Assembly (NCBI GenBank): GCA_038501785.1
Contig: JBAMJR010000050.1
Span: 3,014,501 to 3,078,500 of the forward strand
Length of the DNA stretch: 64,000 bases
Direction: 5' to 3'
Source: Myoxocephalus aenaeus
Lineage: Eukaryota > Chordata > Actinopteri > Perciformes > Cottidae
Shown: positions 23,160-38,660 of the stretch, in pieces
How the letters are laid out: each line of letters opens with the position of its first letter
Position numbering within the stretch: position 1 is the stretch's first letter
Notes under the pieces: model-generated
Told to the model about the DNA's origin: nothing
Seen by the model: only the letters and a program-made list of their open reading frames with translations
Database searches by the model: none
Translations under genes and position numbers: made by a program

Positions 23160-24295
23160 TGACGACCCTCTCTGCCACTGCTCGTTGTCCCTGCAGGTGT
23201 GCAGGTGGGCGTGGCAGAGGGCCGTCAGGTGAGTGGGGACACCTGTGCTAATTAGTGGCACTCTTAAGAACTGAATCTCTTCTCAGCATGCGTTCTAGTC
23301 AAATGACCACATGCTGGGCCTATTCTTTGACGTGCCAGGGCCTGCGAGGAGGCCTGGAAGTACGTCAGCGTGCACTGTGATTGGTCAGTGGGCAGCGTGA
23401 CTTTAGTCGACAGAAAGCTAGCTAGCAAAACTCAGTAGTAGTAAGACGCATTCAGGCTGAAACATAAGAGAAGTTATGACATTTTTATTGTTTTGCTTGG
23501 TGTAGTTTTTTTAACACTCAATAGCTGAAGGAGGAGGAGAAACGGACTTGGTGGCCGGAACACCTTTCTCACGGAGGGTTATGGGCATGTTTGGTGGTGA
23601 CGATCCCAATATTGTCCAGCGGACATTTTCAGCCCTAAAACCTATTCCAAGATCGCAACTGGGAGGCTCAACTGTCCTCACTGGTGTCCATGGCCATCAA
23701 GAAGGACCTGGTACTGGAACTGAAGCGCACCAATAAACTGTACAACCGCGTCATTGAACTGTTTGTTAACAAAGAGAGGAGGATGGACTTTGTCTTTAAG
23801 TGAACGGCTTTTATTGAGTGAACTGCTTTTTGTGTTTTTACATCTGCAGTTGAGTTGTGTTGATTTGTCTATGGTGTCGTTTTTATTATATAGTTAGATC
23901 ATGGTTCGTGCTCTTGAGTGTGCAGTGTTTTAGTGCCGCAGTTTTGTTGGATTGTTTTGTCATGTTTTGTTATAACGAAATGTGACTGGTTCTTGTGAAT
24001 TTGTTCTTGTTGATGTGGACAACATGCATTGTACGTTAATGACGCAGCATCCCGTCATGTTTGTCTCCTGTCCCCTTGTCGGATTGTACTGCGTGGAGAC
24101 TGTGTGTTTGTCCTGTTTGACGTCCTGTAAATTCCCTATTCAATCCCTGTTTTGATGCCCGTTTGTTTCCTGTTCGTTCCTCTGCCTGTTTTTGATCCCT
24201 GGTTTAGTTCGTTCCTCGGCCTGATGGAAGCCTGTCCTGTGTTTTTTTGGGAGCAATACATTTACTTTAACAGTTGTCGGCATTTTGGGTCCTCA
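23160..24295 (+). mobile_element. 1.1 kb transposon-derived insertion with short imperfect TIRs
   Basis: The left end TGACGACCC and right end GGGTCCTCA are inverted copies with one mismatch. The interior carries a hAT transposase C-terminal remnant and a T/C-rich 3' region ending in a 'gcaataca' polyadenylation-like stretch. I do not see a convincing 8 bp target duplication, so the borders are provisional, and an LTR-type origin for the right part (23.9-24.3 kb) is possible. It lies 92 bp upstream of the receptor start codon, in the path of its presumed 5' intron. Confidence 0.5.
23590..23803 (+). pseudogene. hAT transposase C-terminal (dimerisation) remnant, frameshifted
   Basis: The first frame reads DPNIVQRTFSALKPI, which resembles the 'ERTFSALKRIK' helix of the hAT family C-terminal domain. 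One frameshift at about 23650-23663 leads to the next frame, which stays open for 47 codons, through SLVSMAIKKDLVLEL and VIELFVNKERRMDFVFK, to a TGA at 23801-23803. This ending matches the usual terminus of ZMYM1/THAP12-like hAT transposases. The catalytic RNase H-like core is missing, so this is a deletion derivative without activity. The second frame's clean length suggests that the loss is not very old. Confidence 0.75.
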
Positions 24296-24833
24296 TTTAA
24301 AGCACACTAAATTTCAGAAAATAGAGAAAAAAATGACCATGTTCATGTGTATATGATAAGATATACACATGAAGATATGATAAGATAAAGTAGACTTATT
24401 CATAAAACAATGGAATTGAAACATTAAAGCATGAAATGACAGCACAGAGATTAAAACACCCAAACATACACATGTTCACCTTTGATACAGTACATGTCTG
24501 TGCAACCTATTTATTTAGCATCACCCTTTTTACATCTATCAACACTATTATATGACAACTCTATTCTCTATAAGATTCAGAATAGAAATGAAGCAGCATT
24601 TTTAGAAACATAGAACAACTAAAAAGAAATGTAATACAGTTCCCTGCCAACTAAACAGTGTTTTGGTAATCAGCATTACTTTATCATATGCCACACGTTA
24701 CTTTATGTACGTGAGTAGACAAAACATATTACATTTCATTAAAATAAACTCACTTTGACGGAAGGTTTTAGATTCCAAACTTTCTGATCTTCTGCCCGTT
24801 GTGTGTCTGAACTGAACTGGTGTGTTGTCTATT

Positions 24834-24839
<6 letters not shown>

Positions 24840-24873
<34 letters not shown>
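24840..24873. repeat. (TG)n microsatellite
   Basis: Seventeen uninterrupted TG units. Confidence 0.95.
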
Positions 24874-24876
<3 letters not shown>

Positions 24877-24914
24877 GCATGTGTTATAACCAGTAAGCAA
24901 TCCTCATTCACTTT

Positions 24915-25780
24915 GAATAGCTTTTTATTTGCATTTGTTCTCCTTCACAGATGCAGAATACCATCGATCCACTTCTTTGCTCAATGACACCTCAACACTG
25001 GACGTTATTAATAAATCATAGAAACACAGACTGCACACAAACACATTTCAGAGTTATTATTGATAACATTTATTGTGATGTTTAAATAGATATATAATAT
25101 CATATAGTCAGTGCACATACAACTGTAATTAGATCATTTTATGATAATACATTTCTAATATATTGAACTTTTCTGCCAACAGAGCGCAAAGTCATGTAAG
25201 CAAACCAACCGACATCGTAAATAAATAAGAATTATTTATAACGTATGGTGATAACAAAGAATATCCAGGTATGCTGGTTTTTACATTTTCAGATAAATTA
25301 AAGGAATAAATGCTCCTATATAACTAGAAAAATCTCTTAGAAATAGTTTGTTTTAAATGCGTAACATTTGATATTTTGCTGAGATTTCTTTTCATCAGAC
25401 ACATAAATATAACAAGCTAAAGTGCATTAAAACATATGTACATTGTGTATTTATTCATAATAAATAATTCTGGTTCCAAGAAAAGTGCTTATTCTCATCA
25501 TCTTTCACCAAGTGGGTGTTTGACAGGATTCAAATGAGTTGTAACTAAAACCAGTGCTTATTCAAATCAACCACCTGTCTGTTTCCCTGTGTGTGACGTA
25601 AACAATCTATAAACCAGACCTTAGTCCAGTCTTTTGATAACACATTTTGAGTAATTTACATTTTATACCGCAATGTGTCAATCATCGTGACTGTTTAATT
25701 AATATTGCTGAATTTGCTAGTCTGGATTGAGACATGTCACAACAAGGATACTCTAAAAGAACATGAAGAAACACAGAAAG
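24915..25780. repeat. locus-specific segment, copy C
   Basis: Third and longest copy of the segment family around the receptor gene, in the same orientation as A and B. It contains all shared markers, from 'ctccttcacagatgcagaata' through 'gtgataacaaagaatatcc' to 'ctggattgagacatg'. It lies on the upstream side of the minus-strand receptor gene, where the 3' flank of a neighbouring paralogue would be expected. Confidence 0.8.
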
Positions 25781-26274
25781 GTGTGTCTGACCATAACCTT
25801 AAACATAAGTTGAATATTTGCCAATAACATATGATTATATTTTTTTCTGCAGAATGTGACATTTTGGTGGAAAATAAATTAAATATCATCTAAGGAAACA
25901 TTTTATGGATATTTAAAGTATTAAATAACATGATGAAACTTGTCAAGTACAGTAAAAACATGTCAGTATGTCATATCATTTAACTTCATTTAGTGTGTAG
26001 TTTGTTTATGTGCCTGACCTAACAAATAGCAGTCTAACAAATTCCATCCGGCTTTATTTGACAATGAAATGCATCAACATGTCAGGTACATCTATGGATG
26101 GTTTAGTATTGAACAAACCTTCTGGGCACAGGTCCAGGGCCCCAAGAGGTCAGGGGGCCAACTAACAAAATGGCATTTTAATAGACACAAACAATCAGAG
26201 ACACTAAATGACTTAAAAGAGATGCTAAAGTACAAAAAAAATTATGAAATACGACTCCAAAAAACCTTTAATGA

Positions 26275-26356
26275 CTAAGGATGGGTTAAATGCAGAGACC
26301 AATTTCCCCAAGGGGATTAATAAAGGATCATTTCTTTCTTTCTTTCTTTCTTTCTA
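26275..26356 (+). repeat. SINE/LINE 3' end with (TTTC)n tail
   Basis: 'gatgggttaaatgcagaga' and 'aatttccccaaggggatta' are followed by 'ataaaggatca' and a run of CTTT units. This is a familiar 3' end of fish retroelements. A degraded copy is at 3600-3665. Confidence 0.7.
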
Positions 26357-26914
26357 CTTTCTAACAATATGTAAAAAATTATTCATGTTCAATGAAAATG
26401 TAATTTGAAAATCGCAATGTTGAATCGAAATGTTTTGAAAATATCCAAATAGCTCAAGTTGCTTGTTTTTCCAACCACATTTTGATGAAATCACGCCCAC
26501 TTCTGGAGCACGGAAGTATGCATTGGCTAGCTAGCGCACCTCGCGGTCCTCAGCCTCGATCTCTGATGCTATAGAAGACGGCTTCGCGAGAAGGAGGGCG
26601 GCCGGCTGCTCCAGAGACGGCCCTTCAGTTAGCGTCTGTAGCTCCTGTTCATCCGGTGCAAACACAAGCATTGGGGGCCTGATCCGTGTCCACCACCATG
26701 ACTCCCCACCGGATCAGGAAACTTTCTGTTGTTGTCTGATAAACTGGAAATTCATCAAATTCAGTGCCCCATATCTCTATTTGTCAAGCTGCTGTAGCTG
26801 TCATATTCCACGGCACCAGTATGAGTATGGCTTCCACGCATTGTAATAATAATACTTTCACTGGAAATGCACCCAACTCTTCTGCGACATGGCCATAAAT
26901 GTGTCCAGCAGAGG

Positions 26915-26964
<50 letters not shown>

Positions 26965-28295
26965 ACTCACACATCTATAGGAGCCACAGAAAATATCATT
27001 AAATCATTTATTTTTACAGCATGGGTGGAGGAAATGAAATGTCAGAGAACCAGAACCTTATTTGCACATTCCCTGCATAAATTGAAGTTGGCGCCACACT
27101 CCTATGCTCTTGTTTATCACACAATGTTGACATTTTGGGATGGAAAAGCTTATTTGCATCACAGAACTACTGCAGCACCATTTTTGCGACAGGAAGACTT
27201 CCACTTCCTCGATGCTGTGTTTTCCTCATCATGGATGTACAATCAGTAAGGATCTTTAATTAAGGAACAGGGTTAGTACGTGGAAGGCACAGTGTCTTGG
27301 AGAGCATGTTGCTGTGGCAGCGTCCTGGCCTTCCAGAAGGAAAAGCTGCTAAAAAAGAAAGAAAGACAAACATTGACTTTTTGGCTATCTCAGAAGCTGC
27401 AGCTTCCGATACCATATATTTGTAACCCTCTCGCTGTTTCACACGTGCAAAAAAACGTGATCCTCCACATTTTGAATCTCTAATCGCCATTAATAACAAC
27501 AGTGGCATTCAGGAAGCTATTAAGAATTGTGTTATTTTGTTGAATTGGCGGTTAAATGTGACTCCACACCTCTTCCTGATTTGTGCAAAAGGGCAGAAAC
27601 AACATCAGTGCAGCTTGAGCAGCAGCACAAGCTGCCTCCCACTGCACTGAAAGTCTTTGTCGACACGAATCAAACGGCACATTCTGCTTTCTTTCTGCTG
27701 TAAGCTAGACAATTTGCACAAAGAGAAACCACTGATAAAAAAATAAAATACATATTCAAAACAGATATGGCCTCCTACTGTTGGATCTGGCTTGAGAACA
27801 GTTCTTCAGTTTTTGCAATGCACTATTAACTAATTTGCATGGCAGTAAATAACAGCTCTCATTGGGGACGATTTCTCTTGGGGTCAGTTGTTTTTGGGAA
27901 GAAGAGCCATCATGCAGCCAGGAGCTGATCAGCAGACAGCTGATGTGACAGAAAACACGAGAGCAGCGGGAGCTTGGAGAGAGAAGTGTAGCTGAAGAGG
28001 TGGAGGAATTGAGCTTTTTACTTGAGTTCTGTTATTTACTACACGATTCCTGTCTCAATTTGACAGGGGGGATGTTTGCTTTTCTGATTTGTCTTTGTGT
28101 GAATAAATGCAAACAGGCTTCGCTCGCTCCATTTCAGGTTCATGGAGTTGTGATGTGATTTGGCCCTCCGAGCCAGAAGATTCAACATCGCATGCAATTA
28201 TTTAGGCCGAGACCTTCACTGGATGCTCACCAGCTGCCACTATTAGAAACAAATTGTTTGTGGTCTGGGCTTTACTTGAATCTATATTTGGATCT
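26357..28295. other. no gene recognised
   Basis: A GC-richer patch at 26500-26700 contains no domain. Open frames at 26899-27508 are driven by a CA repeat or lie in both strands at once. No exon is supported. Confidence 0.4.
26916..26973. repeat. (AC)n microsatellite
   Basis: An AC repeat with two interrupting TC units near its end. The HTHTHT/VCVCVC open frames over it are artefacts. Confidence 0.95.
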
Positions 28296-28460
28296 CAGAT
28301 TTAAAGGAATAGTTCAACATTTTGAGAAATATGCTCATATGCTTTCATGCAGAGATTTCTCTCTCATATCTGTCTGATAATTATGACGCTGAAGCCAGAC
28401 AATTAGCTTAGCATAAACAACTAGCATTGTGAAACTTGTCTTTTTTTTAAATATGAATTA
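28296..28460 (+). repeat. fish dispersed repeat ('ggaatagttcaacattttga' type)
   Basis: The start 'taaaggaatagttcaacatt', the middle 'tctctctcatatctgtct' and 'gccag.caattagcttagcat' are landmarks of a dispersed teleost repeat that I recognise. The 3' half is lost. A second fragment lies at 29590-29680. Confidence 0.6.
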
Positions 28461-29589
28461 AACAAGCAACCATCTAACTCCCAAAATGTCAAACTGTTCA
28501 AGTGGAAGACATGATTTCAGCTTTGCCCTTGAGGCTCATAATCCGAACTGTTCCAGTCGAGCTGCCTGGTGTCATTGGGGTACTCTGAGGGATGAAGCGG
28601 CTGTAACCTTTCAGCTCTCCGGAGTCACCAATTTCACGAAAGTCGCTTCAAGAAGCAATAAGTCATCTATCACATCTATTGAACGCTCTCGGTCACCAGT
28701 AGGAACGGCGGCAACATCAATATAACTTAAAACCTTTATCACTGACATTCTCGCCTCCCACTGACTTTGGCCTGTAATAGACACACACTTTTGTCCTCAA
28801 CCATTACATATATATTCCTAGTTGTGGTAAAATGCAATTTTTGAGATTGTATTTGTGCCGGTGTAAACTTAAAAAATCGGACAACTGAGAACTGACTCTA
28901 AAGTAGTAGTATAGTGTTATATAGACCGACAAGCTCCTGCTCAGAGAAGTCTATTTCTCACTACAGCTGCACATTTCCCCAAACTAAGCAAAATACCCTC
29001 TTTTAAAAGGAAGGAATACATCCTAAGACATCTCATTGGGTCAGGTTATGTCCATTTGGGAGGTCCATGCATACATTCTACCTGACACTGGTGGGTGGTA
29101 GAGATCAGGAGTCTTGACATTTTAGTGGGTTTGTAGGGTTTTTTTGGGGGAGGAAAAAAAATGAGCACAGGTTTGACACCCAGAAGTCTCAGCATGTGGC
29201 TGAGTAATCATTGATATGGTCCTTCTGTGTTTCTTCTTCCACCCTTGAAAGTAACACCAGTGCTCAGTTTCCTTAAGTTAAAATCATGAAGTAACACGGC
29301 TCAGCTGCCTGACCTCTATGAACCTCACCTTGCAGGCGGACCAGCCCAAACTCAAGGGAGTTCCATCTTCAGGACATCCTGCTCGCTCTGATGACAAAAA
29401 AACCTCTACTATTTCAAGCAGTGTTGACAGTGTATCACCAAGATGAAGGAAAAGTGAGCAAAGAAAACTTTATATGCAGAGTGGATCCACCTAATGTAAG
29501 TTATGGGTTTCTATCAAATGTTCCTTATGTAGTAATGATGAATCAAGATATTGTATATACTTAATGCTAGTTAGGTAAACTCGTTTTGC
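28461..29589. other. no gene recognised
   Basis: Unrecognised sequence. The 79-residue open frame at 28486-28725 lacks motifs and splice support. Confidence 0.35.
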
Positions 29590-29680
29590 ATGTTAGGAAA
29601 CACGCTTATCGAGAAGATACCACTCATGTATGTATGCTAAATATAATGCTAAAGCTAGTTAGCTGATTATGAAAACTTAA
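29590..29680 (+). repeat. fragment of the same dispersed repeat
   Basis: It contains 'acacgcttatcgagaagata', 'ccactcatgt' and 'taaagctagttagctga', which match the internal part of the repeat at 28296. It is short and degenerate. Confidence 0.4.
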
Positions 29681-30005
29681 ATTAAGGTCTCTCCATGACT
29701 GTAGATGTAGATTTAACGTACAGACAGGAGAGTGGCTCCAATTTGCTCATAGCTCTCGGCAAAACTGCAGCGTGTATCATTCCCAAAATATCAGAATATC
29801 AGATCTGTATCAACAGATATTCTGTTTCAGGCAGATTGTTGATTTAATAACACAATTTTTTTCATCATGCTGCCAAACTTTTATAAACTATACCATCTGA
29901 TCATCATTTGCAAGACACATTGGATGTTGCTTTGTCTAAAGTTCTTGCTATAACATTCATCAAATTCGTGAGGATATATGAATACTACAAGTAAGGCATC
30001 ACAAC

Positions 30006-30309
30006 TACCGTAAACGTCGGGTTACAAGCCGCTCCTAAGGCCGGTCAGTGTCCCCGCTGTAGCTAGCTAGTAGCAGTGCTAGCTAGCGCTGCTGCTGCTT
30101 CCGGCCGCTGCTGCTGCTACTGCCCGCGTCCCCTCTGCCCAAGTCGGGTGTCGAGCCTGGTCCCGCTACCTTCGGTGGTTTTCGGGGAGCTAGCGGAAGT
30201 TAGCGGGGAAGTAACGGAGCGCTAGCAGGAGCCCCAACTGGCTACAGCGGGGAGCTAATGGGGACACTGACCGAAGGTAGTAGCGGCTCGTAACTCGACG
30301 TTTACGGTA
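30006..30309 (+). mobile_element. GC-rich foldback MITE, copy 1
   Basis: It begins TACCGTAAACGTCGGGTTAC and ends with the inverted counterpart GACGTTTACGGTA. The mirrored region extends about 55 bp inward through AAGCCGCTCCT, CGGTCAGTGTCCCCGCTGTAGC and their complements. The core is rich in GCTAGC, CTG triplets and CTACCTTCGGTGGTTTTCGG. Outer TA/TA bases could be a Tc1/mariner-type TA duplication with termini CCGTA. It encodes no protein. Two more copies occur in this window, the second inverted. Confidence 0.9.

Positions 30310-34958
<4,649 letters not shown>

Positions 34959-35038
<80 letters not shown>
34959..35038. repeat. (AC)40 microsatellite
   Basis: A perfect 80 bp AC array. Confidence 0.97.
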
Positions 35039-35041
<3 letters not shown>

Positions 35042-35326
35042 TGGAAGTGTGAAAATAGACTAGTTGATAAATAATGGTTTATATATTAAAAAAAAATTCA
35101 CTTACTTTATTGTATAGTTTTTGTTTTCCTGATATTTTACTAGTTTTACTGTTATTATGGCTTTAAACTCGATTTTATTACATTTTCTTCATTGTTTTAT
35201 TGCCATTGGTCTCAGAATGTTAAATTGTTGATTTAAGGAATTGTTGAAGTCCTTTCTGTGATGCTCGACATCATCCATTATGTCTTATTATATTATTGTC
35301 TTGTCAGTCATCTTTGATGCACTTTC

Positions 35327-35472
35327 AGATTCAGATTCAACTTTATTGTAATTCCAAGTACTAGGACAACGAAATGCAGTTTAGCGTTTGACCAGATGTG
35401 CAAAAAGAACTGTATAGACTGTATGAACAGTATAAACAGTAGTGGACAGTGTACACAGTGGATATGAAATGC

Positions 35473-35473
<1 letters not shown>
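35327..35473 (-). repeat. L2-like LINE 3' end
   Basis: On the plus strand it opens with CAGATTCAGATTCAACTTTA and continues 'acaacgaaatgcagtttagc' and 'gtgcaaaaag'. This is the complement of a LINE 3' end with a (TGAATC)n tail. It lies just 3' of the RT remnant of the same element, across an AT repeat. Confidence 0.7.

Positions 35474-35527
<54 letters not shown>
35474..35527. repeat. (AT)n microsatellite
   Basis: A 54 bp AT array between the LINE 3' end and its coding remnant. The IYIYIY run in the overlapping open frame comes from it. Confidence 0.95.
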
Positions 35528-35530
<3 letters not shown>

Positions 35531-36030
35531 TCTATTATATAAAGGCAGGTTTTGAGATGAGCCAGGACCAGCCTCTCAAAGCACAACATGATGATAGGGG
35601 TGAGTGCAACAGTGCGGAAGTCGTTTAGGCTCGCATGTACAGCTGCTTGGGCCAGTGACCGGTTGAGGATGTCAGTCAGGACCCCAGTCAGCTGCCCAGC
35701 ACAGGCCTTGAGCACGCGTCCGGGGACGCCATCAGGACCAGCAGCCTTATGTGCATTAATCTTGCTTACACGTATACACGTTGGTGGGCGAGAGGGTGAG
35801 GGGCTGGTGGTCTGAGGGGGCAAAGTCTTGATGGCCTCCGCCTCCTGGTTGTCCCAGTCAAAGCGGGCATACAAGTTAAATCATAAAAGTTCAGTCCTTG
35901 TGGCTGTGCTTGGCCCTCTTCAGGTGGGCTCTGGATGAGCTGTCGGCTTGCGCATCACCTGATCTGAAGGCTGAAGGCGGTGTGGCGTGCCTTCAGTAGT
36001 AGGCGGACCTCTCTGCTCATCCACGGTTAT
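35528..36030 (-). pseudogene. L2-like LINE polymerase remnant, part 2 (RT start)
   Basis: On the minus strand the fragment starts with WMSREVRLLLKARHTAF, a typical linker before the RT in fish L2-type LINEs. After a frameshift it continues ARFDWDNQEAEAIK, INAHKAAGPDGVPGRVLKAC, AGQLTGVLTDILNRSLAQA and VALTPIIMLCFERLVLAHLK. These match RT motifs up to the 'NDYRPVALTPIIMKCFE' block. The piece between SLAQA and NDF is shortened by an internal deletion, and the catalytic FDTI and YADD motifs are gone. The element is dead. Confidence 0.85.
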
Positions 36031-36370
36031 CTGGATCATGGACCATGCCTACTACTCATTATATTAATAATTCCTGTCATATTCATTGAATGTGCTGTAA
36101 CTCCGTTACGTTGTTCATTCTGGTCACATGACATCTATTGCTTCTGTCCATCCGGGGAGAGGGATCCTCCTCTGTTGCTCTCCCTCAGGTTTCTTCCCCT
36201 TTTTTTTCCCTGTGAAAGGGTTTTTACTATCTTTATTGGGGGAGCTTTTCCTGATCCGATGTGAGGTCCCGGGACAGGGATGTTATGTGTACAGATTGTA
36301 ATCCCTCCGAGGCAAACTTGTATTTGTGATGTTGGGCTATATCAAATAAACTGAATTGAATTGAATTTAA
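36031..36370 (+). mobile_element. Rex1-like LINE 3' fragment inserted in the L2-like LINE
   Basis: A 340 bp, 5'-truncated fragment running from 'ctggatcatggaccatgcct' through 'tccggggagagggatcctcc', 'aggtttcttcccc' and 'ttttcctgatccgatgtgag' to 'gggctatatcaaataaa' and a (TTGAA)n-type tail. It interrupts the minus-strand LINE frame exactly between NHKP and WMSREV. Flanks CCACGGTTAT (36021-36030) and GCACGGCTTAT (36372-36382) look like a slightly diverged target duplication. The family name is from memory. Confidence 0.75.
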
Positions 36371-36566
36371 TGCACGGCTTATGATTTGGGAACGTTGTGT
36401 TTGAGGAAGGTGACACTATTAATGTGTGGTGCGGATGTAGTCCAGAACGGAGGAGGCAAACCAGTCTATGTCCGTGTGGGAGACAAAGGTGGCCTGAATG
36501 GCAAACATCCTCCAGTCCGTGTGTTGCAGGCGGTGCTGTAGTGTAGACTCTGCTCCTTCTGTCCAC
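36371..36566 (-). pseudogene. L2-like LINE polymerase remnant, part 1 (linker before RT)
   Basis: Minus-strand translation gives TDWRMFAIQATFVSHTDID, then FASSVLDYIRTTH and, after a frameshift, TFPNHKP. This is the linker between endonuclease and RT in L2-type fish LINEs ('DW.MF..A.....IDEY..SV..YI', then 'FPN.KPW'). The next expected residues, WM, are found at the other side of the inserted fragment, so parts 1 and 2 are one element. Confidence 0.75.
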
Positions 36567-38605
36567 ACTTTAACTGTTCCCACGGCTGGTTTCTCACGTT
36601 TGATGAGTTGTGTACTTGGGGAGTACTTTGAACTACACTTACCTTATTGGTGATGTATGTATTGACAGAGAGAGAGTGATTGATTGATGCACAGAAAATA
36701 CAACATAGATATTAATTACCGATGTAAAAATATATACGTGGAAATAGAGGAAATAAAAAAAGAAAGTATCCAAGAGAAATGATACTTTCTTTTGTGAGAG
36801 TCAAAGTTGTGAGATAAAGTGAGTTTGGCACTACAATATGTTTTCATCCTTTGACACCAAAACATTAAATTGAAAATATGTCTCATCCATCCTGTTCAAA
36901 AATCCTCCAGAGGATCATTCTGACTTGAGGACCACTTCAGCACCACGTGACGCTTCTTTGGTCTGATTGTAACAATCAAGCAGCTTTGGCTACCTGAGCT
37001 CTGACGGACTCCTAAGAAAGGCTGATGTTGAATGATGATGAGGAATCTGATCACTTGTGACGTTAAACCTGTGATAAAGTGCTCCACATACAATAATGGC
37101 TGTGCAGTATTAGAGGTTTCAATGATCATGTTCCATCACAAGTGTTTCTGATAATGACCAGAAAGGATTTGACATACCATCTGGCAAAAGTGTTCCTCGG
37201 GAAAAAAACATCAGCATGTTCAAAAATCATGACAATGTGAAACAGGTTGATTTTTGTAAAACATTCTGAACATTCTGTGGCAGTACAAGTAGAACAAATT
37301 AGAAGGACTTGAAACAGTAGCCGAGTTGTGGACAAAGTAAAATCAACAATATAGAAGTCTTTTGTGTAAAGCAGCCACAGTGAAGCTAAATGTTTGTGTC
37401 AATAATTGATTGTGTACACCCAGCGCAGTGCTAATCAATACAATGTTCTCTCAAGGCTCGCTGTGTCAGCTAACTGATGACTGACCTGCCTTCCCAAAGC
37501 AAATTACAAACTCGTATTCATTATTAATCAACTGATTTCATTTATTCTCAGTCGTTGGGCTTCTGATGCATCATTTACCAGTTTTCCAGGTTAAAAAAAA
37601 TGCACCTGAAAGTATAAAATCCTATGAAGAGGAGTATTTTAAAATTGATTGTATGTCCTTTTAAAATCTATTACGGCATGCTGGATGAGAGCCTCATTAA
37701 CGGGCTGGACTCTGTAGAGTGAGACAGATTATCATTTATTGTCTCTGACTCTTAAATCCTCCCCCAAACAGAAAATGGTCCAATCCAAACATAGCAATCC
37801 AAACTAGACACAACAGGTTTGTCAAAGTTTTGGGATTTCTCTACTTACTGAAGTTCTGTGCATTCGGCTCAAATGAGAATGATACTCGCTCGCTAAAGAG
37901 TTTGGAGGATTGCGTCTTTTTTAATCACCTTTCCAAAACCCAAAACACAAAAGGGAAAGTGTAATAAAATAAACTAAACTGTGTGTTTATCTTCTCTCTT
38001 TCAAGCTGCAAATATTAGCATAATTGACTTTCAACCTACAGCAATACTGTAGTCTAGTGTTACCTCCAAAGACAATTAACAATATTATTATGTGGAGGAA
38101 CAGGTTACAATTGAAAAATACCGAATGAGGACTGGAACATCCACCTTGTGGGACCCAGCACAGAGTTTAGAGTAGTAGTCAGTCCTGCTCTGTATACTCC
38201 AGTGAATCCAGCCACACTTTTGTTAGACAGCGTAATGTATTTATTTTTATTTTTTTCTAAATAGAAATGGAAAGATTAAAGCATAAAACGAACTGCTGTG
38301 TTGCAAGAATATATTTTTTTTTCTGCATTACAATTTTAAGCCATCCAAAGATTATGTTAGAATTAATAAAGTTTAAATATTCTACCTTTTTACAGTCGTG
38401 TTCTGTACAAAGGTATTGGGCTACCGATATGGTATATGTGTATGTTTCCATGTCTTATAAATGAATCATCGGCTGACTTGCTTGAGTGCTATGATTCATT
38501 GTAAGTCAGTCGTTGTAAACTGCACATGTGCTGTGAGAGAATTGGAGTGGAGGGGCCTGACTGGCGCAGCAACAGTATCTGAGGTGGTCGGGTTCGGCGA
38601 ACGGT

Positions 38606-38608
<3 letters not shown>
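36567..38608. other. no gene recognised
   Basis: AT-rich sequence. Open frames at 36896-37335 and 38257-38464 are chance, and none carries a motif. A good donor-like AAGGTAAGTG on the minus strand at about 36641 has no matching acceptor upstream. Confidence 0.4.

Positions 38609-38659
<51 letters not shown>
38609..38659. repeat. (AT)n microsatellite
   Basis: About 51 bp of pure AT. Confidence 0.95.

Positions 38660-38660
<1 letters not shown>

Noticed and set aside
23068..23178. 37-codon N-terminal extension of the GPCR with signal-peptide-like hydrophobicity
   Set aside because: It has no ATG and contains a strong splice acceptor, so it is most likely 5' intron.
22427..23261. Other open frames over the GPCR gene (119, 104 and 133 codons)
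   Set aside because: Same-strand alternative frames of the receptor; only the seven-helix frame makes protein sense.
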